A stretch of 64,000 bases of DNA from Moringa oleifera (Eukaryota; Streptophyta; Magnoliopsida; Brassicales; Moringaceae). A program made the position numbers and the translations under genes. This document shows, one piece after another, positions 45,865 through 57,918 of the stretch. Under the pieces are notes generated by a model. That model was not told the DNA's origin. It ran no database searches and worked only from the letters and a program-made list of their open reading frames with translations. Numbering within the stretch: position 1 is the stretch's first letter; each line of letters begins with the position of its first letter. Location: assembly GCA_021397835.1 (NCBI GenBank), contig JAJFZO010000407.1, positions 6,448,001 to 6,512,000 on the forward strand, written 5' to 3'.

Positions 45865-48392
45865 TTAAATTATCATAAGATAACAAAGATTATGTAATAA
45901 GGATACAAAAGTATCAAGTAGCACACATCCTCCTGCATCAACCAGCCATGGTAGATTGGGTCTGATTCTTGACCATTCCAAGCTGCTGACTAGTACGCTG
46001 CAAAAGAAGAAATGAATAAACAGTCTTCTTCAGAAAATTGATGGATCCAATCATATCCCATTCAGATAACTGGATGTCATACAGAGGTTTTAATCCTTTA
46101 ATCCAACTTTACTCTGAACCTATTTAACAAGCAATCAAATATAGGTCATTTCTAATATAGCTCATACAATCCAATCCAATTTACACTGTATCGTATTATA
46201 TTATATGTATGTATGCATGCCTATAGTTTCTGTAATTTGCATCAGTACATCTTCGTTTTTGGCCAAAAAAACAAACATACTTCATATGTTTAAAATTATT
46301 ATTTTTCACAGATGGTCGCTAGTTAAGAAGTTATAAATCATAACTTTGAGGACTTTTCCAAGTTGAATTGTGGTTATTGCTTCTTTTTTCTCCTGATTTG
46401 CATGATAAAATTGTTTACTGTATAACACTGAAAAATATTCACCTTGCTACATACGTGGCATTCCCAACCAAAGCAAAGAAAAACATCAAAGGATTCAGCC
46501 CCTACATGTCATTGAACAAACAGGTCACATAAGCACAACTTTATACATACACTTTTTTTTTCTTTGATTTGTTTCTCAAAGAGGTTATGCATACCTCAAC
46601 ATTGCCCCTTCTGATCTGCACAAATTGATCAACAATCAGAAATAATATGTACCAAACACCACAAAATTTCTATCTAAGAACTTAATGGTAAAAGAAAATC
46701 CTTCTCCTACAGATAAAATAAGTAGATAAGATGCATATACTCTAATATGTGCTGCAGTGACATTTATGCTTTTTTCTTCTTTGATCCACAAAAGGAAAAG
46801 AAAATGTGAAGGACAAGCACCCAGTTAATCATTTCATGTCCACTAACATAATCATGAATGGTCAAACATCTTCTGTTCTGCAGTAGAAGTATTACTGAAC
46901 ATTAACTAGGAAAACATCCTGCAAAGGTAAATCTCACATTTAAGCATATCTGAGGAAGCCGTCCACCCATGTAAATAGCTGCCATTGCCCAACCAAGGAA
47001 AGTACCAATTTCACTGCTTTCTTCATAACCATGTTCTAGCAAAAACCCAGCATCAGCCTGAAACTGGAACCACACTTCAAGAATATGATTTGTGTTCAAA
47101 TACTGAATCAGTAATTAACAAATGAAAGGAATTGAATGAGAGTAAGTCCAAAAAAAGGAGTCTATCAAATAAGAAAGAAATGCGGAGTTAGAATCCTTCC
47201 ACAGTAAATTTTAGACATCCACAATCAAAGTAACCTGTCAGTTCATCATTCCAAAAGTACTACAAATATTCCAATCATTGGACAAACTATATAACAATCA
47301 GAGAAGCCATATTTCAGTCCAGAAACAAGCATTAGTTACAAAATATCAAGATGTAAAGGTTACCATCAAAGAAGCTACTCAACTATATTTAATTAAACAG
47401 GTAGGTTTAAGTTCTCCTAAACCAAACAATTAAAAATGAAAACGGCACCTGTCCTAAAAACAGTGGAACTAACATGCAGCTTGGATTACCTGCACAAGCT
47501 TTCTTCTTATTCGCATCACCAATCCTTGATTTCCCTTTTCAGACGCCATAACAAATCCACTGTTTTCTGAACTGGGGAGATTAAATGTACCAAGAAAAGT
47601 AATTGCAGAGACCTGAAATAGAGGGAATGGACAACAAATTCTGTCTCCTAATTGGAATAGGAAATGGATTCTAAAAACGAATGTAACTCCACATTTATTG
47701 TTAGACTCACCAAGCATAACATGGTTTTGGTGGTGGGAGGGGGTGCAGATTGCGTGGAAATATGTCCAGTAAGCAAGGGCTCTTCGATGGAACTCTCAGT
47801 AAAAGGGGTGGGAGGAGCCATTCTCTGAGCTAGACAGGATCCAGCTGTTGGGGTGTGACTCCTTGACAGGGACCTTGCAGACCTAGTGAATTGAAAAACA
47901 GTTATCCAACATTTAGCGATGAAAAATCATATAGCAACTAGAATAATTTCTTAGTCAGAACCATTTTCTGCAAACACAGTTTTCAGTTAAAAAATCCATG
48001 TGATAACACATGCCCCTACCTAGGGCAAGCAGTCTGACATTTAGTAAGCAACATGCTTAAGAGTTCCTGCAGCCCAACTATACAAGATGTTCCTCATTAA
48101 GTGGCTTGATTATGCTATAAATATATGGTGAAATAAGACCAGTTTAAAATATGGCTCAATCTTCCTTTTCATTCTGCTGAAAGCTATGCGAAGACTCATT
48201 GTGATTTGCATCGTTATGAGTGTGCTTAGGGGTCCCAGTAAAACTCTTTTTCCCAAACATCATGAATTCTTTTTTCAAGTACCCCAGAATGTACACCATG
48301 CATGTGATAGTGAAAAAGAATTTGAACACATTGATTTATGAACCAGAGTAGAGAGAAAGAGAGATAGAGAAAGATAGATAGCTAGATAGAGG

Positions 48393-48432
<40 letters not shown>

Positions 48433-51400
48433 TCATCCAAGAAGCCCTGACGGCTAACATCATAAAACAGTGTCATAAGCCAGAGATGCGCCTACTGAAT
48501 CGAGAGATAGAGTGATAGTGAAAAAGAATTGGAACACATTGATTCATGAACCAGAGTAGAGAAATTGTGAGAGAAAGAGAGAGAGAGAGAGAGGAATGAT
48601 CCAAGAATGCCTGACAACTAACATCATAAAACACAGTGTAATATACCAGAGATGACCGAACCCAATCTAGATGCATGAGTACAGGCACTAGTTGGTTTAT
48701 GTTGAAGCAAATGAGGAGTGCAAACATTAACACTTAACATGATTCATACATAGCTCCCATTTCCCAAGCCAAAAACAGTTTGTACAAAGGCATATTCTGA
48801 TAGTTTGAAACTCAGCAAATTTCCCTCTATTTTGAAGTCCGACACACCTAGAAAGAGAACGAGGAGAATGGTCCAACTGAAGTCACTGCACCTGTAAAGT
48901 ACATAACGGAATTCTCTTTTTTAGACACTTAAATCGCTTTAAGAAGTTAACATGACATATGAACTACCAGCAGGACCCCTCTTGTGATGAAAAAGCAATT
49001 CCTAACAAAATCAGTGTCGATAGTTAGTATGCTTTCTTCTAGTTGAAGTTCAAAGGTCTCGCAAGCTCAGCTGGATAGAGGATTACGAGAATTGTCTGAC
49101 CAAATTTAATAAGCATAAAAAAGATAAGTAGAATTTTGACCTTCTCTTTCCGGATAGAACAAAATATTCAAACTTCAGTCAGCCTACACTCTGACCAAAG
49201 CAGACATGTTTAACACGCATGAGAAAATCAAAGTGCAAAATAGTCACAATTGAAACTCTAAAAGTTTCTTACATGTAGTATAGTTCTCTTCCAGGAGAAA
49301 TATTCTGATGAACCAGTGGAAGAGGAATAGGAGAGCTCAAAATATTCCCCTTATCAAAAATGTCAGCATCACTTCTGTCAACATGGTTGACTTGTTTCAG
49401 GCCAACATTATTATTTCTTTGTTTACCCTTTTCTGCTGCCTCAGCATGGCTGTGCTCCAGTCCCTACAACAAGAATATAGAGGTATTTTTAAGAATAACT
49501 CCTACAACTTACCTAAGAAATTTCCTAAAAGAACTGAAGGGCAACAGTTTTATAAAATATAAAATTCATTTGTTTCAACCTCAAAGCTGCTCCCAGCACG
49601 AAATGCTTGAAAGTCAAGGCAGTTCTTTGTCTTTCTTTTCAAATTCATTCCATGTTTGTTGCTTTATGCTTGATCATTTGTGGAGGCCATCAATGTCTTA
49701 CATTAGAAACTATAAAACTAATTTCATGTCTTAGTTCAGATTCAAATCAAATCATAAAAAGGATATTTCCAACCGTAGAACTCAATTTGTCTTAAATTTA
49801 AGTGAAACCAAATTATCTAGATTCATATCTGATTATTAAATATTCATTTTATGTCAACAACCAAAATAATGAAATAACTTCATGGGGGAACAGCTTGCAG
49901 ACGCCCCTCAAGTTACAGAAAACCACCGTTAATTCAGCCAGATAAAAATTGATATCTCCTAAAGGAAGCCACCAATTCTATGAGTTGAATTTGGGTTAGA
50001 AGGCTTGAATAGCATATAACAAGCATGAGAATGTATAAGGAAAAAGTAAAAGAGAGACACACAAGCCAATTGAATGTATTGGCAATTCATATTGGATACA
50101 GATTTTGATGCTCTCATTGACTCAAAAAGGAAATACCTGATCCAAGATTAGAACTCTGACATTCTCATCTAAATACCAAATTTCTAACTGAGTAGGATAT
50201 TCGTAAATTTTAGGTTAGATATAAAAGTAATGTAAAACCAATCTTTACCTCCACGATGAACTGAATCCAGAGTGGAACAATAGGTTCTCTTAAAAAGCCC
50301 AAAACATAAAATGTCTACAAAATGGCTAGTGAAGAAGTTGATGCATTAAGTTTTTCTAAAAAACACTGCCACTTTCTCTTTTCTGAAATACCATAAACAG
50401 TGCTAATACTAAATGAGTTAGCCAAAATGTAGCATTGACAGAATGCTACGTTCTGGTTTGCAGTTTCTCTGGCAAAACATAAGTTAGGAGAAGTAAAATG
50501 TGCACAAATGAATAATAAAAATTATACCTTTTGAGTTCTCTTGCATTTCAAATAAGGACAAATGTGACAGTAGTATATAGTTTGGGCACCAAGAATCATC
50601 GTAGTCAGTGTATATAACTGCATAGAAAAAATATAAAAATTAATAAGCAAAAAAGTTGACTTGATTGTAAGACACATGAGGCTCCAACAATAATCTTACC
50701 ATTGCCATATAGTATTGTGTTGGAAGCTGCAAGACAGCAAAAAATTTGAGTTGACTACTTGCAAAATTCTCCATGATAAAAACAATATCGCATCATGCAA
50801 ATGTGCCCAGTTACATGAGAATTATATCCTATAATCTTTTAGAAGCAACAGGAAAAGGTGGCCTGATTGCAGCATCACGACATCCTGATCGTGAACAGAG
50901 TCATTAGCAATAGGAAGATCATACCATATCCACTGTTAGTTTTGCTTATTATCATACACGCAAATCACTTAAGATTTCTAAATATGAAAAAGTGTTCCAA
51001 TTGCACTACATGAAGATAAGCTGAATTCCGTTATATATAAGGCATTCCTTGGTTCAAAACAAAGAAATAATGTCGCTCGATCATTATCAAACTGACTGCA
51101 ATCTTCTCCTATCTGTGAGAATCTCAGCAGAGCCCTTCTAATATTATCTGAAGCCATTGAGAAGGAGATGAATATTACAATTTTCTTCCCCCAAGTCCTC
51201 TCATATGTAAGTTCTCCATGTAAGAGATGGTTTCCCAAACCAAACAACAATCAGTAATCCCTTGCATCTAATCATACATTAAACTTAAAAATAAATAACC
51301 AAAAAGGCATAACATTTGTTTAATAAAATGTGTTTTACAGTGACACAGATCGCAGCATGGATTACAGACAGTACCGTCAATAGTAACATGAACAAAGGCC

Positions 51401-53428
51401 ATAATAACTTCAGTGAAGGCGGTATGGACAGAATGTTTGACAGGTTATTGCATATTCATCACTGTGAAACAGGCACATCATACTTCAGAAAGAGACTATT
51501 GCACACCCCCTAACCCTCAACAAAAAGAAAAGGGAAAAAGACTGCAAAAGAGTTAGATGGTTACTGAAATGGATGCTTTCACCATATATCGATTGTTACT
51601 TCAGAGTTTAGAGTAAGACCATTTCACAAATATAATATTTGACCAATTAACAAAGCAACGAAGTTAATGGCTTTGAGGTTGCATCAACCTAAAGGCAAGC
51701 ATATCATTTCTTTCCTTGAGCATAAAGAAGATCAGTGACTCTCAGATAACATGCACCCATACAATAGTTTATATTTCTCTTACTTTAATAGTAGAGTAGG
51801 TGGAACAAACAGAAAGGACCTCAAACATGTTGGGGGTAGCTGGTGGAGCGTTTAGGAGTCTCCATTCTAGCATGATTGGGTTTGAACTCAAGAAAAACAA
51901 ATTTTTACTGTTGAAGTAGGGCATGCATAAAACTACTGCATTCTGCAACTCTTATCACCATAAATTTTGACCCCAAAAAAATTGACAAACTGGAAAAGGT
52001 TCTTTCTCTCTTCCCACCCACAGACCATTTGGAGAAGCAACTAGCTCTGATCTATCAGGAGGGAAAAAAAAAAAAAAAAACATTAAACACACACGCAGGC
52101 ATATCCACACACACCATACCAAATAGCAATAGGCAAACAATAATATTAGGAATTTAAGTTCCACCATTCAAAACTTCTACTACTTTTTTTTAGAGGGGAC
52201 AAAAGACTAAGCTGTTGAACCACCACAAGAAACAAAGAAAAGAAATAAAAAGAACAACAAAAATGGTTAGCTACTATTATCATTTTAAAGTGAAAAAAAA
52301 GGCACTTACAGTCGCTGGTTCTAGCATGCAGCCAAAAAGATTGAAAAGATCCCTGCAGAAGTAATTAACATGAAATTAAAAAACATGCAGAAATATTTCT
52401 TTGGGAAAAGAAAGGGGAACATATAGGCCTCCAAATCTAAATCATTCAGGAAAAATAAAGAGAGAAAAGCAATGACAGAACAAATTCAACAGACTCATAT
52501 GTTTAAGCAGCTGTTCAATAACATACAAGCAAAGACATTGTGAAATAATGAAGTAAAGTATCTCGAACAGAAACTAAAATAATCATATGATAGACCTCAA
52601 ATCAGATTCACTTATTCCAAGCATAAGAAAAAGAATTAGGGGTGTGAGATGAGCACAAAGGAAGCGTTAGCCATGAGGGAGCTCGGTTGGTAGTCATTTA
52701 AAGGAGCAAGTTAGAGTTTGTTATGCATAGAGGTGAGTAGAGTTCGATAGGGGGTATGAGTAGCAGTAACTTTTACAAGGGAAAGGCAAGATTCATTTAG
52801 TAAATTTTGAGCTTAGTATGGGGAGAGTAACCAGGTATTGTGTTGTTTTACTCTTCTTTTCTATTGAATAAAGATCTAAGAGCGGAAATTTTCAGATTTT
52901 TCTGGTTCTGGATTCCAACATGGTATTTCTTCTATGCACAGCAAGCATTTGGTTTTCTGTAAAAGGGCAAAGAATTTTTAACTTGACACAAATCCCCAAC
53001 CTGCAGCAAGTCAATTCTTAGTGGGTGAACATTTTTGGGTCACAATTTATGGTCTCAGCAATGACCCAGAAATAAATAAATACACACTGCAGGCAATGTG
53101 TTTGTCACGTAAAGTGAGAATGTAGTGGTGAACCCAGGTTAAGAGAGAATAACTTAGGGAAAACAAAATGCCAAACACTTAACCAGGCATACCCAAGTAT
53201 CCAAGTGGTCAAGAATGCAATGGATAGGCCCTCTGTAGATTTCTTCTGGTAATTGGTGATAATTTGCGGTATCTCAGCAACACCCCAACTGATCACACTG
53301 ATCAAACCCAACATTAACGAAACTCCATCTCTGACGCTACAAAGACAATAGTTCATATGTGTTCTCGCCCAGTTGGAGCAATGTGCCTCCCTTGGGCATG
53401 CCAGCATTGAACTTTTCAAGAGTGCCAT
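45865..53428 (-). CDS. PQ-loop repeat transporter (vacuolar amino-acid exporter type)
   Basis: Eleven exons in transcript order: 53428-53193, 52352-52310, 50726-50700, 50617-50528, 49463-49273, 47882-47711, 47612-47490, 47057-46938, 46615-46595, 46501-46443, 45997-45865. They give 404 residues. The first PQ-loop is WGVAEIPQIITNYQKKSTEG (P54-Q55) and the second GRLPQICLNIRRGNVEGLNP (P329-Q330), each inside a set of hydrophobic spans. A long polar loop at about 130-290 separates the halves and contains EEPLL, an acidic dileucine type sorting motif. Relatives (yeast Ypq1, human PQLC2) export cationic amino acids from vacuole or lysosome. Arabidopsis At2g41050 is a close match from memory. Exons 3 and 9 are microexons of 27 and 21 nt. 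The C-terminus (LLHNLCYLMII) is shorter than I expect, so the last exon or a further 3' exon deserves a check. Confidence 0.88.
48304..48654. repeat. Imperfect tandem duplication in a PQ-loop gene intron
   Basis: Two copies, 48304-48488 and 48512-48654, start gtgatagtgaaaaagaatt and end with a ccagagatg block. They differ mainly in the length of an internal GA repeat (near 48341-48430 and 48575-48591). They lie in the intron between exons 5 and 6. Confidence 0.9.
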
Positions 53429-53938
53429 TACCTCCAATGCTATGTTACCTTACCTCTGAACCTGAACAGAGCATGAAAGAAACAGATTTACCTATCCCGG
53501 GAAAATCTGTAAAAGACACTGAAGGAGGAAAGAATATTAGGAGTAGGACAAAAAGATCTAGTTACTAAAGGAGCATGTCATCATGCATTGTATGATAAAC
53601 AAGAAGTCGAATTAACTAAAAAGGAAAGCAGAGGTGATCTGTTACAGTTCTTGTCTTTAATTAAAGGGACAAAAATGTTACTAGAATAACATATCACAAC
53701 ACCTCTTGAGACAAAAAGGTCATTTAATCTTTTCTATTGTACTTCCTTCTCTATTCTTCTTTTACCTCCACAATGCAATGCTAAAAAGGAATTTGAGTCT
53801 GAATATTCCACATGGAAATGACGAAACTGGGAACTCCTGACCAAGAAACAGAGACATCATATACATGCATAGGCATATTGTAGGAATACAAATGTGAAAG
53901 GTGTGATTTTGCGAGCATTTCAAAAGTAAGAACTTTTA

Positions 53939-53973
<35 letters not shown>

Positions 53974-55440
53974 AGGAGAAAGATTTCAACAGGTTAAGCA
54001 AAATCGAGAAAAAGAAGAAGAAAGTGGAGGAGATGAGAGTGACTCACAATAAAGGAGAGGATACAGAAGGAAACAAAACCATCCACACAAGTACCTGACA
54101 CCGTGCTTTCAATCCTTTCGAGTTCTGTAGTGTTCTTGCGTCTTCTAGAAAGAAAGGAACAAGAAAATACTTTATGAGAGAGAGAAGCATTGGTTAGTTT
54201 CTAATCTCTGTTTAGGGGCTGTAAAAATGTTCAACGCAATTAGCGCGGTTGTAATACTGCTTCCAACCCGAATAACCGCTCCGCAGCCGTCAGGCCATGT
54301 GCCTTCCCTTGCCTATCCACGTTCTGCTCGCTGTTTTTCTGTCTTTTTGTTATGACAAGTATTTTTTGTAAAAAACATTAGATGTTTATTGAATATGTTA
54401 AAACCTCTGCATATATAATGTTGGCGCTCCCATGCCATATCATTGCTAATTTAAATATTATTTGTCTGTGCATAAGATATTGTCGAGACGAGCATTCAGA
54501 AAACCATATTACACCTCCCCTGGATGACATTGTAATGTGGTGCGTTCTCCAAGGCCTTGCAACTGAATGTGACATATTCATGAATTTGGAAGTTTCATTT
54601 TGAGTGGCTCATTGCACCAAACTGTAATATGAGATGAAAATCTTAGTATCAATTAGAGAAATGTTTTTCATTTTATAAAAAAAATTATATATATTTATAT
54701 AACTTTCGGAAAAATATTAATAAAATACTCTTCAATCATCAAAATAATGCTGAATACATTTATATATACATATATATATACACTGTAAGTTCTTTCATCT
54801 AGAAATAAGGACCCCACAACATGCTAAACTTATAAAGCATCCAGCTTAGAATTCTTTTCTACCAGAGCTTCTCAATAGTTTATCTTTAAGCCTTGATTGA
54901 TGAAGTTGCAGGGTTCAACTTTGCAGAGCTCCAGCCTTGACAATATCTTTCAAATAGCAATAAATTAATTAATAGCCTTTGCTTGGAGGTGTAAGTCAGC
55001 CACTAACTGCTTTGTGAGTCAATTGACAGTTTTGGAGAACAAAAGGTCACCTAGTTGGTAGCTGCTCCTAAATGGAAATACCATGCAAATTTTGAGTTCC
55101 AGGCTGATGGCATCTCTGTATCACAGATCTGGGCCTCTTTTGCCGGCAGCTACTCCTCCGTTCATTATTCTCTGCGTGGACTTTGGTTGCCACCACTCAA
55201 ACCAACACCTTCATCTCAATGGACTCAACTTTCAAACTAGTTCTATTCTGGCAAAATAATCAGTTTGCTTCCCACCATGTAAACATATAGAGACTTTAGC
55301 TGTACAATGAATGGGAATACAGAAGAAATTCAACAGCTTCTAACTATTGAAGAAGAAAAAAATGAACAGGAACAGAATGACAAGCACAAAGCAAAGAGCA
55401 CCAGAACAGCTTTGAGATGAGCGAAACTACCACTCCACGC
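53429..55440. other. 5' region of the PQ-loop gene and spacer
   Basis: Leader exons of the PQ-loop gene probably lie between 53429 and about 54200; a C/T-rich minus-strand stretch at 54100-54190 is a candidate first exon. An AT dinucleotide run lies at 53939-53971. From 54360 to 55250 the sequence is AT-rich, with only short ORFs of no recognisable family. The last 180 bases may be 3' UTR of the small minus-strand gene. Confidence 0.45.
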
Positions 55441-55662
55441 CTAAGGCCAAACAGCTTCGACACTAACTCTCAAGTCCTGTGGATCTTCCCCTACGATCTC
55501 TGTCTCCGTCTTGCTTGGTTCATTTTCCAGTGATTTTCTGGCGGCCAAACACGCATAAAAGGAGGAGGAGGCGGAGGAAGAAGAAGAACAACAACGAATA
55601 AAAGCCAAATTAGGATTTGTGGGACGGATAAGTTGGGACAACAGCAGTACAAGAGAAGCCAT
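55441..55662 (-). CDS. Possible small secreted or membrane protein, 73 residues
   Basis: A single-exon ORF with start MASLVLLLSQLIRPTNPNLA in excellent context (cccATGG). An upstream in-frame ATG four codons earlier (55674) is in poorer context. The N-terminus is hydrophobic and could be a signal peptide, followed by a Cys/Ser-rich stretch (CCSSSSSASSS) and an acidic tail (ENEPSKTETEIVGEDPQD). A TATAAG box on the minus strand at about 55744-55739 lies some 80 bases upstream, a plausible promoter distance. I do not recognise the protein. The combination of TATA, context and balanced codons favours a real gene, but a chance ORF is not excluded. Confidence 0.45.
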   Translation of the reverse strand: MASLVLLLSQLIRPTNPNLAFIRCCSSSSSASSSFYACLAARKSLENEPSKTETEIVGEDPQDLRVSVEAVWP

Positions 55663-55674
55663 GGGGAGAATCAA

Positions 55675-56239
55675 AAAGAAACTTTTATGAATGAAATTTT
55701 GTAAGGACGTGAATAGCTCACTGACTAGTCTGCCCGCTTATAAAGAAGTTCAAAGGCGAAAGCGATTCAAAAGAGAGAAGCCCATTGTTTTGGGTTGTTC
55801 ATTGTTGTGCTACAAACAGCAACTTTTACCTTAATTAGTCGGCAAAAGTGGCGCACTCAGAAATAGGAAACCCGGGGAACGCAGCGAGAGTGGTTTTGGG
55901 TCTTGTGGATGGGATGCAGCGCAGCTCACTGCTTTACCGAAACGTCGTGCAAAGCACACCATTTATTGGGCGGCCGCCCCACGTTAACAGAGCTAGCTCT
56001 GGTATTTGCGTCTGGGCCGATGGTTCCTTTCAAGGCCCAAATACATGTATTTGAAATCGCTCTCAAGGTAGATAGGTCAAAAATAAGATTAGACTTCACC
56101 AATATTCATGACAACGACAATACTGGAAGGTAAAGCTAGATTACAGTAATTTTTAGAATTAAACAGTAAGAAGAAAGATTATTTTTTATTAAAAAATTGA
56201 TGATCAAGGCAGCAAGCAAATAGCATAAGAGGCTGTTCC
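55675..56239. other. Spacer between small ORF gene and PKS gene
   Basis: Promoter of the small minus-strand gene, then the PKS 3' flank. ORFs on the plus strand (55848-56133) have no recognisable features. Confidence 0.5.
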
Positions 56240-57811
56240 CTATGCTGCGAAAGGAAGGGACAATCGGGCAGGTGGCGCTGGCTTATCCACATTGGGTGCC
56301 CCACTATTCACATGCCTCAATGTGGTACTTGCCGGTGTGGCCGGACCCACCCTTTCTCGCACTCCCTTCGCCACCCATTTCACTGGGCGGGACCCCACGT
56401 TCACGGCCTTCTCGCATCGACAGCTCAACAACCCATTACCTCTCCTCTTCCCGCCGCTCCCACCACTACTTTTCTTGTGGGACTCGTGACGCATCATTGT
56501 CATATCGTCCGACTGTGATGGAGTAACTGAGTAATTCGTGACGCTTGCTTCTGCAGTGGTTACGCTCCAATCGATGCTAGCCTCGCTTGGCTCGTAAGCA
56601 CACTCTGTCATTGGCTCATCCAGACTCCTTCGATAATATAGCCCTCCAGTACTACCGGCTGCTAGTCGTCTCGCGGCAAGGCTCGAAGCCTCATCCAGCG
56701 AGTCTCGTCGATTGCACATTGGATAATTAGATGTGGTTTGAGTAGAGAAGCTCTCAATCTCGAACAAGTCTGAGCTCGCATCACTCGCCACCTCATCGTC
56801 CGTCACTGTCATACGGGATCTGGGACTCGCCGGCAATGTGAAACTCTGACGTGGGATCGACTTTCTCGCGCCAGATTCATCACGTGGTCGAAAAACTTCC
56901 AGTGAATCCCGGGGTGGATCTTCGAGGCACGTATTAGTTGCCGATGGCAAGCTGTTCAATACCACTGCGTTGATGGTAGTTGAGGATTGGTTCAATATAG
57001 GAAACATGAATCCAGCACCATCACTGAAGGGCCGCCCTGATGCCAATATGCGCTGCCCAAGGTTTGTAGGAAAAGGACTATCTGCTGAGATTCTGCGAGA
57101 GATTTCCACCCGAGGGATCTCCTCCGACGAACTTTTAGGGATTTGCTTCTTGTGATCCGAGGAACCATCAGTTTCGGAAATGTTATGCTTTAAGCGTCCT
57201 GGAGTTTTGGGTTCTGATAGCTGTTCCTCAACCTGAACAGACTTCTTGCAGGAACAGGGGCACTTTCGCCCAAAAAACCATTTTGCAGCGGACCCAGCTG
57301 ATCTCTTCTTCTGGTCAGTCACAGAAGCAGGATTCCGTATGGACACTTTGATGGCACCAGGAGGATTGGATAAAAGACCAGTCTGGCTATTCCAACTAGC
57401 TTCCGATGAAGCCGTTGGCGTTGCATGGAAAGAACGAGCTCGGTAATTCCTGTTGTAGCCGTCCGCTGATGAAGCAGAAGAGAATCTAGGCGCTCCTGAA
57501 ACATCACAGTAGTATTGGTCAGGTATGGGTCGAACATTGATCATGTTGACGGGAGACACTCTGCTGCTCACTTTGGGGGGGTCGTGACTCTCATTGAAGT
57601 ACTTGTGTGCGTCAAAAATGCTTATCTCGGAATCTTCAACTGGAGCGGTTTCATGAGCTGGTCGGACGTAGGAGGAGGAGATCCTGGATACATCTGTGTT
57701 GGGGGTTTTTTTTGGAAGGGAAATGTAAGGCGGAGAGGGTTGAATGAGCATGGAGATAGGTTGCTGAGATACGGTAGCGTCAAAGCTCTTGTTTGCGGTC
57801 GACTTTTCCAT
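56240..57811 (-). CDS. PHYTOCHROME KINASE SUBSTRATE family protein (PKS4-like)
   Basis: A single exon of 523 residues from MEKSTANKSFDATV. A TATATATA box on the minus strand at 57918-57911 predicts transcription start near 57885. That makes the further upstream ATG at 57883 unlikely to be used, so the start at 57811 is preferred. The family motif EISIFDAHKYFNE is present near residue 60. There is a Cys-rich block (FFGRKCPCSCKKS), repeated Ser/Arg-rich segments, LFEIESFSTQTTSNYP, YEPSEASIDWSVTTAEA and a C-terminal LLSCRCEKAVNVGSRPVKWV. These are the conserved PKS blocks. PKS proteins bind phytochromes and phototropins at the plasma membrane and act in phototropism and leaf positioning. Length is nearest PKS4 from memory. 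The protein is largely disordered, and the Cys clusters may be palmitoylated. Confidence 0.92.
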   Translation of the reverse strand: MEKSTANKSFDATVSQQPISMLIQPSPPYISLPKKTPNTDVSRISSSYVRPAHETAPVEDSEISIFDAHKYFNESHDPPKVSSRVSPVNMINVRPIPDQYYCDVSGAPRFSSASSADGYNRNYRARSFHATPTASSEASWNSQTGLLSNPPGAIKVSIRNPASVTDQKKRSAGSAAKWFFGRKCPCSCKKSVQVEEQLSEPKTPGRLKHNISETDGSSDHKKQIPKSSSEEIPRVEISRRISADSPFPTNLGQRILASGRPFSDGAGFMFPILNQSSTTINAVVLNSLPSATNTCLEDPPRDSLEVFRPRDESGARKSIPRQSFTLPASPRSRMTVTDDEVASDASSDLFEIESFSTQTTSNYPMCNRRDSLDEASSLAARRLAAGSTGGLYYRRSLDEPMTECAYEPSEASIDWSVTTAEASVTNYSVTPSQSDDMTMMRHESHKKSSGGSGGKRRGNGLLSCRCEKAVNVGSRPVKWVAKGVRERVGPATPASTTLRHVNSGAPNVDKPAPPARLSLPFAA

Positions 57812-57910
57812 TGAGCTTTCACCTTTTCTCTGTAATGTTTGGTAGAAATGGCTGAAATGTAAGGGGAAGAGACTGAAGTGCATGCGGTGACCTCTATGTC
57901 ATGGTGGTTC

Positions 57911-57918
57911 TATATATA
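57911..57918 (-). promoter_or_regulatory. TATA box of the PKS gene
   Basis: TATATATA on the minus strand, 100 bases upstream of the preferred start codon. It would place transcription start near 57885 and leave a leader of about 75 bases. Confidence 0.6.

Noticed and set aside
48330..48600. CRISPR-like or satellite array
   Set aside because: The repeats are GA microsatellites inside a two-copy intron duplication, without regular spacers.
57812..57883. Upstream in-frame ATG of the PKS protein
   Set aside because: The TATA box at 57918-57911 puts transcription start at or after this ATG, so it would be absent or unusable in most transcripts.
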